64,000 nucleotides of DNA, taken from contig JADLCB010000005.1 in assembly GCA_020847375.1 (NCBI GenBank), forward strand, positions 163,759 through 227,758, written 5' to 3'. Below, in pieces: positions 53,899-62,245 of this stretch. How positions within the stretch are numbered: position 1 is the stretch's first letter; every line of letters starts with the position of its first letter. Origin of the DNA: Phycisphaerales bacterium (lineage in GTDB: Bacteria > Planctomycetota > Phycisphaerae > Tepidisphaerales > Tepidisphaeraceae). The notes beneath the pieces are model-generated. The model did not search any database and was not told where the DNA came from. It worked only from the letters and a program-made list of their open reading frames with translations. Made by a program: the position numbers and the translations under genes.

Positions 53899-55227
53899 GT
53901 GAAATCGCGCCGCGTTAATTTGCGCCGTCGAAAACGTCTGGCCAATCCAGACGCCATCGGTGGCAAAAAATCGATCGATCAAGGCGATTCTCATCACCGC
54001 AGACACGCGCATCATCCAGCCGAACACTTTAAAGCCCAACCTGCGGGACACTTGCAAAAAGCGCTGGCAGGATCCGTTTCGCCCGAACCGGTGACCGCCG
54101 CAGCACCGCTGGGGCAGCGCGAGCATCAATTCGCTGGTCTATTGTGGCGTCATGGTCAACTGGATCGGTCGGACATCCATCAAATAACCGGCGTTCACCC
54201 CACACTGACTGGTCAAGCGGTGGCGGCCTTGATTGACGCGGGACTGGTGCGCAACGACCCGCCTTCATCACCGGGTCTGCGGGGACGGCCGCGCATCCCC
54301 ATCGTTATTGATCCTGATCGGCGCAGTTTCGTCGGGTTGTCGCTCTCTCCCGGGGAAGTGCGCTTATCACGCCTGAATCCACTGGGTCGCCCCAAATCAC
54401 CTGAGATCATTCAGCCTGTCTCGTCGGATCGTTCCAACCGCGATGAATATATCCGGGTGGCCGCTTCGATCCTGAAACAGGCGATCGACCCTTCGCTGTA
54501 TAGCATTGGCGTGACCGTCACCGGTGTCGTTGACCCCGATCAGAAAGCGATGCTTTTCAGTTCCGCAGCACCTTCATCTTCGCCGCTGTCACTCAAACCG
54601 ATTTACGAAGCGGCTGGTTCGATACCGTTGATTCTTGATAACGACCTGCACGCCCTGTCCATACGCTGGCTGATGGCCAACCCCACTGACCAGGGGGAAG
54701 TGCTGCTGGTTGGTCTGGATGACGGCAAACTGGGAGCCTCGTTCCTGCTGGACGGTCGTCCGCAGCGCGGCAGCGTCATGGCTGCCAATGAGATCGGACA
54801 CATGCGTCTGGCGGTCGCAACCGAGCAGTGTTACTGCGGATACGAAGGCTGTCTCGAGCGGATCATCAGCAGCCAGCAACTGCACCGGATGGGCGTATCT
54901 CCGCAGCGCCGACTGGATGACGTTCTGGCCGATGCCAGTGCCGATGCACCGGCGTTGCAGGATGTACTTCATCTGCTGACCATCGGTCTGGCCAATGCGG
55001 TCAATTTCATCCGGCCCGGTCGTCTGGTCATTGCCAGCCCGCTGGCTCGTCACCCCATTTTCGTCAACTACCTGAACCATCATGTCCCGGAACATATTCT
55101 CCCCGGGCTGCGCTCGCGGGTGGAATTGACCTTCTGGCAACATCCCTATGTCCAGTCGGCTGAGAACGCCGCATGGTTGGCGATTGCGGCCGTCTTCGCC
55201 CATCCGGCTGAGCCAATCAGTCGATAG
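53899..55227 (+). CDS. ROK family protein with N-terminal winged helix (NagC-like regulator)
   Basis: 442 residues from a GTG. The first 65 are basic and His-rich (SHHRRHAHHPAEHFK), then a winged helix (about 73-118, GLLWRHGQLDRSDIHQITGV) and a ROK sugar-sensing domain with the zinc motif CYCGYEGCLE and LILDNDLHAL. The kinase glycine motif is degenerate (GLDDGKLGAS), so it is likely a sensor, not an enzyme. The true start may be lower, for example GTG 54091, making the early part 5' leader. It is divergent from the NagB operon with about 39 bases between, so it probably controls that operon in response to an amino-sugar phosphate. Confidence 0.85.
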   Translation: MKSRRVNLRRRKRLANPDAIGGKKSIDQGDSHHRRHAHHPAEHFKAQPAGHLQKALAGSVSPEPVTAAAPLGQREHQFAGLLWRHGQLDRSDIHQITGVHPTLTGQAVAALIDAGLVRNDPPSSPGLRGRPRIPIVIDPDRRSFVGLSLSPGEVRLSRLNPLGRPKSPEIIQPVSSDRSNRDEYIRVAASILKQAIDPSLYSIGVTVTGVVDPDQKAMLFSSAAPSSSPLSLKPIYEAAGSIPLILDNDLHALSIRWLMANPTDQGEVLLVGLDDGKLGASFLLDGRPQRGSVMAANEIGHMRLAVATEQCYCGYEGCLERIISSQQLHRMGVSPQRRLDDVLADASADAPALQDVLHLLTIGLANAVNFIRPGRLVIASPLARHPIFVNYLNHHVPEHILPGLRSRVELTFWQHPYVQSAENAAWLAIAAVFAHPAEPISR

Positions 55228-55390
55228 GAACGCGGGCCTTATTGAGCATTCATTTCCGCGCTTGCGTCCAAAACCACCGCCGCACGTCGGTTGCGGTTTA
55301 TTGCATCCCAACCGAACAACTCCGTTGCCAACTCGTCATAAATAATTCATGAATTGGTTCACCCGAGCCGATCGGTTAAAAATTACCGCC

Positions 55391-56038
55391 ATGACTGCAT
55401 CGCAGTGGATCATCCTGCTTTTAATACCGGCTTATCTGTTCGGATCAATTCCCACGGGCTTCCTGGTGGCCAGAAGCAAGGGCATTGATATCCGCAAGGT
55501 GGGCAGTGGCAACATCGGAGCGACCAACGTCGGCCGGGCTTTGGGCGGGCGCTATTTTGCGCTCGTTTTCATATTGGATGTCATCAAAGGGGCACTGCCG
55601 GTGGCGGTGGCGGGCTGGCTTTTGCATCATCAAAGTCAGCAGTGGCAGCATTATCTGCTCTGGTTGTTGATCGGGGCGGCGGTGCTGCTGGGCAACATGT
55701 TCAGCATTTATCTGAAGTTCAAAGGGGGCAAGGGAGTCGCAACTTCCGTGGGGATCACATTGGGCATTTTCCCGTATTTCACCTTCCCGATGCTGCTGGC
55801 GGTGACTACCTTTCTGGTCGTTTTCAAGGTCTGGCGCTACATCAGTCTGGCGTCACTGGTCAGCGCCGCTTTGTTTCCGATCTTTTATCTGCTTTTGGCG
55901 CAGTGGCGCGGCTGGGATGCTTTTGGCACTCAACTGCCACTTTTCATCTTCGGTTCTCTGGCGATGCTGCTGATTATCTGGCGGCATCGGGCCAACATGA
56001 TTCGCCTGATCAAGGGAACTGAAAATCGCGCTCGCTGA
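55391..56038 (+). CDS. plsY: Glycerol-3-phosphate acyltransferase
   Basis: Integral membrane enzyme that acylates glycerol-3-phosphate using acyl phosphate, first step of phospholipid synthesis. 215 residues, five to six helices: PAYLFGSIPTGFLVARSKG, the catalytic loop KVGSGNIGATNVGRALG, and FKGGKGVATSVGITLGI. The ATG at 55391 gives the standard N-terminus; an upstream in-frame ATG at 55349 would add 14 residues. No Shine-Dalgarno is clear for either. Confidence 0.94.
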   Translation: MTASQWIILLLIPAYLFGSIPTGFLVARSKGIDIRKVGSGNIGATNVGRALGGRYFALVFILDVIKGALPVAVAGWLLHHQSQQWQHYLLWLLIGAAVLLGNMFSIYLKFKGGKGVATSVGITLGIFPYFTFPMLLAVTTFLVVFKVWRYISLASLVSAALFPIFYLLLAQWRGWDAFGTQLPLFIFGSLAMLLIIWRHRANMIRLIKGTENRAR

Positions 56039-56101
56039 CATAACTACAGTGATATCCTTGATTTATAGTTATCCAGGCCCTTCTTTTAACATGATGATTG
56101 G

Positions 56102-56130
56102 TTGGTACTCGATGGGGCTGGTGCTATAAT
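56102..56130 (+). promoter_or_regulatory. Predicted promoter of the GNAT gene (near-leaderless)
   Basis: TTGGTA (56102-56107), 17-nt spacer, perfect TATAAT (56125-56130). The start codon begins only 9 nt later at 56140, so the mRNA would carry at most a few leader bases. Confidence 0.6.
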
Positions 56131-56139
56131 TTCCGCGCG

Positions 56140-56637
56140 ATGAATGAACTGGGCGAGATTCCGATCACGATTGACAGCTTCACCCCGGATGATGAACGGG
56201 CGTGTCGCACGCTGTACATCGAGGGATTGATCGGCGGGCAGATCGCCGATAACGATACCGGTCTGGATATCGATGATATTCAACAGGCCTACATGGTCGA
56301 GGGGAATCATTTCTGGGTAGCACGGGATATGCAGGGACGGGTTGTGGGGATGGTCGGTGTGCAGCATTACGAAGCTCACTCCGCCGAAATCCGCCGGTTG
56401 CGTGTTCAACAAAATTTGCGGCGCCGGGGCATTGGTACGCGACTGCTTAAAGCCGCGCTCAACTTCTGCAGCGAGAAATCGTATCTGAAAGTGACGTTGG
56501 ACACCTTCATTGAACGGGACGCCGCGATCAACTTGTTTCGTAAATTTCACTTTCATCATGAAAAAAGTAAAAAGGTCGGGACAAAAGAGTTGATGTATTT
56601 CTTTCTGGACCTGTACCAGACCCGCGAACCGAAATAG
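56140..56637 (+). CDS. GNAT family N-acetyltransferase
   Basis: 165 residues from ATG 56140. Acetyl-CoA motif A: RRLRVQQNLRRRGIGTRLLK (R/Q-x-x-G-x-G/A). The order of motifs and the C-terminal FIERDAAINLFRKFHFHHEK fit small-substrate or protein acetyltransferases of the NAT8-like type; the substrate is unknown. A longer frame from 56098 starts inside the promoter and was rejected. Confidence 0.85.
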   Translation: MNELGEIPITIDSFTPDDERACRTLYIEGLIGGQIADNDTGLDIDDIQQAYMVEGNHFWVARDMQGRVVGMVGVQHYEAHSAEIRRLRVQQNLRRRGIGTRLLKAALNFCSEKSYLKVTLDTFIERDAAINLFRKFHFHHEKSKKVGTKELMYFFLDLYQTREPK

Positions 56638-56706
56638 GGGCAAACCCGGATATGATCCGGCCGCTGCCAATTGTTTAAAGTACAGATAACAGGACATGCT
56701 TGAGCA

Positions 56707-57288
56707 ATGAAAATTTATACGCGCACAGGCGATGACGGTACGACAGGGCTGATCGGCGGCCAGCGCCTGAAAAAGTCGGACCTGCGCATTGAAAGTTACG
56801 GAACCATTGACGAACTGAACGCAGTCATCGGCTTGGCGTTGGCGCAACTGGCGCAGTCGGAGGCGCTCAGCGATGAACCGAAAAATCAGGCACGCACGCC
56901 GCTGCGTCAGCAACTGACGCGCGTGCAACATGAACTGTTTGCCGTTGGTTCAAATCTGGCTTCGGAAAATCCCGATAAATATGCTGCCCTGCCCAAACTT
57001 GATGTCTCGATGGTGGCACGTCTGGAGCAGGAAATCGACCAGATAAACGAATCGTTGTCTCCGCTGCGGAAGTTCATTTTACCCGGTGGCAGCCTGACGG
57101 CGGCGACCCTGCACCTGGCCCGGACGGTTTGTCGGCGCGCCGAGCGCCTCATTGTGGGCTTGGCTGAGTCGCAACCAATCAATCCGGTCATCATCACCTA
57201 CGTCAACCGACTGGCGGATTGGTTGTTTATCCAGGCGCGGGCGGCCAACCACATTGAACAGGTGGCCGAACCACTCTGGGAAAAATAA
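56707..57288 (+). CDS. ATP:cob(I)alamin adenosyltransferase, PduO type
   Basis: Transfers adenosyl from ATP to cob(I)alamin, giving coenzyme B12. 193 residues with the opening KIYTRTGDDGTTGLIGGQRL, YGTIDELNAVIGLA, FILPGGSLTAATLHLARTVC and RRAERLIVGL, all characteristic of the PduO/MMAB family. It implies B12-dependent enzymes somewhere in the genome. The gene stands 69 nt after the GNAT gene on the same strand and may share its transcript. Confidence 0.93.
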   Translation: MKIYTRTGDDGTTGLIGGQRLKKSDLRIESYGTIDELNAVIGLALAQLAQSEALSDEPKNQARTPLRQQLTRVQHELFAVGSNLASENPDKYAALPKLDVSMVARLEQEIDQINESLSPLRKFILPGGSLTAATLHLARTVCRRAERLIVGLAESQPINPVIITYVNRLADWLFIQARAANHIEQVAEPLWEK

Positions 57289-57362
57289 TCGCAATATCAG
57301 CCTATTGGCGTCGCTGACAATCACAATAAATTCCATCCCAGCATTAAAGATGCCCTTGCTTT

Positions 57363-58154
57363 TTAATAGCTGGCGTCCAGAAAATCGCGCAGCGCCTGCG
57401 CCACGTCGTGCGGCTTTTCCATGGTGGTGATATGACCGGCATCGGCAATCACCTGTAACTGTGATCGGGCAATGGCTGACTGAAGTTGCTCACCGATGCT
57501 CGGCGGGGTAATGGCATCATACTGCCCGAACAGCAGCAGGGTCGGGCAGGAAATCGACGCCAGCAATGCGCCTGAATCCAGTCGATCGCGCATGGCAACC
57601 AGCGACCAGCGGATGGCATCAACCGACTGGCTGGCCATGATCTGATGCAACTGGCGCGCCACTTCGCCCTTGGCGACAAAATTCTCCGGCGCCAACATTT
57701 TCTCCATCAGCGCATCAGCCACCGCTCTGGTTCCCTGCGATTCGACCAGCTTGACCATCTGATCGCGCCCGGCTTTGCCCTGCAGCGTGTCCGCCTGTGC
57801 CCGCGTGTCCAGCAGCATCAGGGCTGCGATATCCGCGCGATAATCCCGATACCACTGCATGGCGACATATCCCCCCATTGACAAACCGCCAACCGCCGCG
57901 GGCAGGGCATTCAACTGCGCGCACAATTCGTGCATATCGCTGGCCATTGATTGCATACTGCTCGGATCTGCCGCGCGGGAAGAACCAAAGCCGTGCAGAT
58001 CAGGCACAATGACGCGATACCGTTCTGCCAGACGCTTGATCTGCCCCGCCCAGATGCGCCCATCCAGCGGAAACCCATGAACCAGAACCACAGGTTTGCC
58101 CTGGCCTGCCTCAATATAATGAATGGTGGAACCGTTAATTGTTTTTTCAGGCAT
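57363..58154 (-). CDS. Alpha/beta hydrolase
   Basis: 263 residues, cytoplasmic. Oxyanion motif VVLVHGFPLDGRIW, nucleophile elbow GGLSMGGYVAMQW, acid near LLLFGQYDAITPP and His in IADAGHITTMEKP: a complete catalytic triad. The cap region is of the epoxide hydrolase / 3-oxoadipate enol-lactonase type. Substrate unknown. ATG 58154 is chosen because the 27 codons above lie outside family sequence. Confidence 0.88.
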   Translation of the reverse strand: MPEKTINGSTIHYIEAGQGKPVVLVHGFPLDGRIWAGQIKRLAERYRVIVPDLHGFGSSRAADPSSMQSMASDMHELCAQLNALPAAVGGLSMGGYVAMQWYRDYRADIAALMLLDTRAQADTLQGKAGRDQMVKLVESQGTRAVADALMEKMLAPENFVAKGEVARQLHQIMASQSVDAIRWSLVAMRDRLDSGALLASISCPTLLLFGQYDAITPPSIGEQLQSAIARSQLQVIADAGHITTMEKPHDVAQALRDFLDASY

Positions 58155-58382
58155 ATCATCATTACATCGTCGAAACCAACCCTGCGTCAATGATGCATCG
58201 CCTCTTGAACTGAATGGGACATTCGGTTTCAGCAATCTTTAGTACGATTTTTCATTAACTTCCGCCCGGTTTAACGCCCGTTGTGAGCGCGATTGTCAGA
58301 TGGTTGATCGGCGTTTAATCATCAGACGCCGACGCAGCGTCTTGTTCTGGATTAGCGCGCCTCTACAATGTCCCCATATTCG

Positions 58383-60116
58383 ATGGCTGATACTATTGAA
58401 AAATTGAACCTGACCGACTTCCTGGACCTGGCGACTCTGCAGGAAATCCAGGACAGCTTTGCCGCTGTCGCCAACGTCAAGGCGATGATTACGGACGATC
58501 AGGGCAACCAGTTGACCACCACCGAACCAGCCGCTGAATTTCTGCAACGCCAGCAAGCCATCGCCGCAGCCGAAGGCGTCACGCCGGAAGGCCCTCAAAA
58601 AGAAGGGCACGAATATGTGGCCCCAATCACCATCGGCAATCAGCGACTGGGTACACTGCACATGATGATCCAGCCTCCGTCGCCGGAGCTGGTGGATGAT
58701 GCGCGCCTGCAAAAACTGGCGGATAAATATGGCATTGAACTGCGCCCGTTGAAGGCGTTGGTGCTGCAACTCTACCGGGCCGACAACCCCAAACCGTCAG
58801 CCATCCAGTTTCTTTTCCTCATGGCCAACGCCATTGCCCGGTTGTGCTATCAGGAATATCAACTGCGCCAGCGCATCCAGGAACTGACCGCCGTCTACAA
58901 CGTCACCATGATGCTGGCCGATGCGCGCGATCTGCGCAAAGTGCTGCAGCGCACCGTCGAAGTGGTGGCGGATGTCATGAAAGCCAAGGCCTCGTCCATC
59001 CGGCTGATCGACAAGGAAAGCGACGAACTGCGCATCCGGGCGGTCTACAACCTCTCCAAGGAATATCTGGGCAAAGGGCCGGTTCTTTTAAGCAAGGCGG
59101 AAATCGATCATATCGCCCTGAGCCCCAAGGGATATGAATACATCCGGGACATGCGCACCGATCCGCGCATCCAATACCCGGAAGAAAGCCGTCGCGAAGG
59201 GTTGGTTTCGTTTTTGTCGGTGGGCATGCGTTACAAGGGCCGGCCGGTTGGATCGTTGCGCATCTACAGCGGAAGCGAGCGAACGTTTTCGCAGTTGGAA
59301 ATTGATCTGCTCAAAGCCATCGCCGCCCAGGCCGCTGCGGCGATCGAAAATGCCCGCCTGTATGAGGAAGCCATGGTCAGTGAAGCCCTGGAACGCCAGA
59401 TTCAAATGGCGGCCGATGTGCAACAGCGCATGGTTCCGCGCAAAGCACCAATTCTGGAGAACGTGGAGCTGGCCAGCGCCTATGTCCCCTGCTTCGCTCT
59501 TGGTGGGGATTTTTTTGATTTCATCCCCCTGCCCGCCAGCAATGTCGGCCTGGTGGTGGCTGATGTCTCGGGCAAGGGCGTACCAGCCTCATTGATCATG
59601 GCATCGGTACGGGCATTCCTGCGGGCGCAGGTGGACAATGTCTACTACCTGTACGAGATCATGCGCCGGGTCAACCTGATGCTCTGCCGTGACACCAAGC
59701 CGGGTGAATTTGTGACCTGCTGTTATGGTGTGCTTGATTGCAACACCCGTCGATTCACCTACACCAACGCCGGCCATCCCCCACCGTTGATTCTGCGCAA
59801 TCAGCAGATTATTGAGCTGGAAACGCAGAACATGGTTCTGGGTGTGGCCGAGGATGAAGTGTTCCGTCAGTCGATCGTTGATCTGCTGCCGGGCGATTTT
59901 ATTCTTTTGTACACCGACGGTCTGGCTGATGCGATGAATTTCCAGTCCAAGACATTTGGCCGGGATAACATCGTGGCCGCCTTCAAACATGCCGGCAATA
60001 TCCCCAGCGCCACCGCCGAGACGGTCGCTCAACATATTCTCTGGGATATGCGCCGTTTTGTCGGTCTGACCAAACGCACAGACGATGTCACGATGATCGT
60101 GGCTAAAATACTTTAA
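58383..60116 (+). CDS. PocR-GAF-PP2C (SpoIIE-type) phosphatase
   Basis: 577 residues. N-terminal PocR-like sensory domain (about 5-130, FLDLATLQEIQDSFAAVANV) which lacks the cysteines usual in PocR; a GAF domain (about 170-325, LRKVLQRTVEVVADVMKAKA); a short helix; and a SpoIIE/PP2C phosphatase domain (about 355-577) with the metal-binding Asp residues in LGGDFFDFIPL, VADVSGKGVPASL, LYTDGLADA and KRTDDVTMIV. It probably dephosphorylates an anti-anti-sigma factor in response to a small-molecule signal. ATG 58383 is preferred because TTGTTC-16-TACAAT (58342-58369) ends 13 nt before it. Confidence 0.92.
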   Translation: MADTIEKLNLTDFLDLATLQEIQDSFAAVANVKAMITDDQGNQLTTTEPAAEFLQRQQAIAAAEGVTPEGPQKEGHEYVAPITIGNQRLGTLHMMIQPPSPELVDDARLQKLADKYGIELRPLKALVLQLYRADNPKPSAIQFLFLMANAIARLCYQEYQLRQRIQELTAVYNVTMMLADARDLRKVLQRTVEVVADVMKAKASSIRLIDKESDELRIRAVYNLSKEYLGKGPVLLSKAEIDHIALSPKGYEYIRDMRTDPRIQYPEESRREGLVSFLSVGMRYKGRPVGSLRIYSGSERTFSQLEIDLLKAIAAQAAAAIENARLYEEAMVSEALERQIQMAADVQQRMVPRKAPILENVELASAYVPCFALGGDFFDFIPLPASNVGLVVADVSGKGVPASLIMASVRAFLRAQVDNVYYLYEIMRRVNLMLCRDTKPGEFVTCCYGVLDCNTRRFTYTNAGHPPPLILRNQQIIELETQNMVLGVAEDEVFRQSIVDLLPGDFILLYTDGLADAMNFQSKTFGRDNIVAAFKHAGNIPSATAETVAQHILWDMRRFVGLTKRTDDVTMIVAKIL

Positions 60117-61510
60117 GTTGTCGGGGCGTCATTGGCATTGGAAATTGCTGCGGCGGTATCCGTTTCCCGCTGCAACTGGTCATACAACGCCTGTTCCTGC
60201 GCATTCATGTGAATAACCGCCGCTGGACTGGTTGATTCATTCTGTTCACCCGCAGCTTCAAGTCGTATCAACATTTCCTCGGCAACAACAGCATCAGCCA
60301 CCATTTGCGCTTCGTCCAACTGATCTGGTGATGACAGCCCGGCTGACTGCTTCTGGCGCGCCAGCTCCAGACTCTGGCGATGCGCCTCCAGCATCTCAAG
60401 CTGACGATTGAGCTGTTCGATCTGCTGCTGGCATTGCTGGACATCGTGGCGCATTTGCAGCAACTGCTGGGTGACGCGCTTTTTGGTGATCTCGCCGGCA
60501 GCCTCACGAAACTGGCGCTTGAGCATTACTTCCTGTTTCGTTGCCGCATTCACCTGTTCCAGGGCGGCATCCCGATATCCTGCCATCGCCAGACGCTGAT
60601 CCTCCAGACAATCCAGCTTTTTGTCTTCCTGCCCCGCGCAGGAGAAAATAGCTTTGATTCGATCCACGCGCGAAATATCAACGCCTTGTGCCTCTCTCAG
60701 GGCTGGCGGAATGGTGCCTTGATGATAAACCGCCATGCGCCCATCCAGCCGCCGGGCGATCAGGCCTGTCGCACGGGCGTACGATTTCAATTCCGCCTCA
60801 ATCAATTGCACCGGCAGATGCGTTTTACCGGCGATTTTATCCGCCGTAATGCCGTTGCTGGCCAGTTCAGGCTCATCCTCGCGAATTGCCTTGGCAATAC
60901 GCTGACGTTTGGCCGATTCATCTTCAGGATCGAGCAGCAGCGCCAGAGCAGTCAACTCCGCCGGGGCGTAAATATCCCAGCCACCAGCATCATTGGGCTG
61001 CATCAAAATTAGAATGCGATCAGCCCGGCGATCCACCAGCTCATGCGATTCGACCGTAAAACCACTGGTCGAGACGATAATCAGCGTCACCGGCATTTTC
61101 GCCGACGCCGGCACGGCTGATTCCAGCACCTGATGCAGCGCACGGGTGTTGATTGGTTCGATTGGTTCATTGCGCAAAAGCTGGCGCATGGGCGAGACGC
61201 AGATCACCTGCAAGCGCGCAATGATCTCCTTCAGAATCCCCAGACGCTGCTGGATGAATTGCGCTTCCAGACGCAGACCCTGCGGCATCTGGTTTGATGG
61301 TTGTCCATCACCTCCGCCCGACTGGCTCATCAACCGCGCCAGTTCGTCGCTGGCATCGCCACGCACCAGCCGCTGCTTGAGGCCGCGCGCCAACCGCGTG
61401 CCATGTCGCGTATCAATACGCAGGCGGTCATCAGCCAGCACCTGCTCAATATGCGCCATGACGACCTGCTGACGTTGCCGGTGAATATTCGGTTCAGTAC
61501 TGTTAATCAT
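60113..61510 (-). CDS. Coiled-coil protein of unknown function
   Basis: 465 residues, soluble. The N-terminal part is helical (QRLGILKEIIARLQVICVSP), a middle alpha/beta part follows (MPVTLIIVSTSGFTVESHEL), and the C-terminal third is a clear coiled coil (QQIEQLNRQLEMLEAHRQSL). I recognise no family. ATG 61510 has AGGG 6 nt upstream; it overlaps the TGA of the small upstream membrane ORF. Its stop codon overlaps that of the convergent PP2C phosphatase in a shared TTAA, so the two mRNAs must be antisense to each other at their ends. Confidence 0.8.
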   Translation of the reverse strand: MINSTEPNIHRQRQQVVMAHIEQVLADDRLRIDTRHGTRLARGLKQRLVRGDASDELARLMSQSGGGDGQPSNQMPQGLRLEAQFIQQRLGILKEIIARLQVICVSPMRQLLRNEPIEPINTRALHQVLESAVPASAKMPVTLIIVSTSGFTVESHELVDRRADRILILMQPNDAGGWDIYAPAELTALALLLDPEDESAKRQRIAKAIREDEPELASNGITADKIAGKTHLPVQLIEAELKSYARATGLIARRLDGRMAVYHQGTIPPALREAQGVDISRVDRIKAIFSCAGQEDKKLDCLEDQRLAMAGYRDAALEQVNAATKQEVMLKRQFREAAGEITKKRVTQQLLQMRHDVQQCQQQIEQLNRQLEMLEAHRQSLELARQKQSAGLSSPDQLDEAQMVADAVVAEEMLIRLEAAGEQNESTSPAAVIHMNAQEQALYDQLQRETDTAAAISNANDAPTT

Positions 61511-61512
61511 CA

Positions 61513-61677
61513 TCATCCCTGATCACGGCGTTGCGGTTTTTCTTTCGCCGCATCGCTACATCGTTCTTCCCTGTTGCTCCCTGAGATTCGCCACCACCAC
61601 CAGACACCGGCCACAATGAGACATACCCCCAGCCATGACCAGCCGAGTATGCTCTGAAGAAAATACATCCGCCCCAT
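61513..61677 (-). CDS. Small single-pass membrane protein (54 codons), coupled to the coiled-coil gene
   Basis: Reading leftward from ATG 61677: MGRMYFLQSILGWSWLGVCL, then IVAGVWWWWRI and a hydrophilic tail ending KPQRRDQG. One strong membrane helix (about residues 7-26) with four tryptophans at its end. Its TGA (61513-61515) overlaps the ATG repeats that start the next gene, the usual sign of translational coupling. It is too short to be certain without conservation data. Confidence 0.6.
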   Translation of the reverse strand: MGRMYFLQSILGWSWLGVCLIVAGVWWWWRISGSNREERCSDAAKEKPQRRDQG

Positions 61678-61879
61678 GATTGCACCAATTCATCCTGTTT
61701 TCGACCGGCCCGCTTGGGCAGGTGTGGTAGTATCTATCTTCGACCCAATCCGCCTATTTTAGTCGATGATCTCCATTTTTGATGCGAATGACTGGCTTGC
61801 CCAGCGACCACGCTATCCTAATTATTGCTCAAATGCGTCGGCGGAAGTTTCCCTCTCTACAAGCCGGGATTCTTTTACG

Positions 61880-61897
61880 CTGTGATCGTTTTCACAG
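61880..61897. promoter_or_regulatory. CRP/FNR-family-like binding site
   Basis: CTGTGA-TCGTTT-TCACAG: TGTGA and TCACA separated by exactly 6 nt, the consensus form of a CRP site with one extra base pair on each side. It lies about 200 bases upstream of the small membrane ORF (-) and 349 bases upstream of the surface-protein ATG (+). The regulator is not in the window. Confidence 0.55.
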
Positions 61898-61915
61898 TTA
61901 TGTCGTTTTGAAATT

Positions 61916-61930
61916 CACTTTTGAAAAGTG
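61916..61930. repeat. 15-bp palindrome beside the CRP-like site
   Basis: CACTTTT-G-AAAAGTG, perfect over 7 bp each side, 18 bases after the CRP-like site. It may be a second operator or just part of an AT-rich regulatory region. The gap 61678-62245 holds no gene; a TTGAAC-17-TAGTCT pair further right is too weak to call. Confidence 0.35.
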
Positions 61931-62113
61931 TATCGGATGCGACAAATTGTCCGACTAACGACTAGATAAAGATGCGTGTCATTTAACTACGATTATCTGT
62001 TGAACGTCCGATAATTTTTTGGTAGTCTGTTAAACTAGGATAACTGCGATGATTTTATCAGTCGTGCAGGATCAACAAAACTATTCCAAATAATCTTGAA
62101 TTGCCGATTTACC

Positions 62114-62213
62114 AACCTGAGGGAGCAAACCGTAAGGATGCGGTTTGTAAAGACTGTAGGCGTCATCGCGGGGTACGTTCCCATTCGCGCGTCAAAGGTT
62201 CATCCTCAGGGTT
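62114..62213 (+). promoter_or_regulatory. Possible structured 5' leader (three-way junction) of the surface protein
   Basis: CCTGAGG (62116-62122) can pair with CCTCAGG (62204-62210), enclosing two hairpins: CAAACCG/CGGTTTG (62126-62132 with 62141-62147) and a weaker one with GGG/CCC and CGCG/CGCG (62167-62189). A T-rich stretch (TTTTTCTTTTT, 62218-62228) follows, then AGGAG (62230-62234) and ATG 62246. The outer 7-bp pair could arise by chance. The left half partly resembles a c-di-GMP-I leader (GCAAACC) but lacks the conserved ACGCAAAG element. Confidence 0.35.
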
Positions 62214-62245
62214 AGACTTTTTCTTTTTCAGGAGTGACACAAGTC

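Noticed and set aside
61503..61688. 61-codon minus-strand frame over the start of the coiled-coil gene
   Set aside because: The overlapping 54-codon frame has a membrane helix and a coupled stop and is the better gene.
62114..62170. c-di-GMP-I (GEMM) riboswitch
   Set aside because: GCAAACC is present but is fully base-paired and the ACGCAAAG element is missing.
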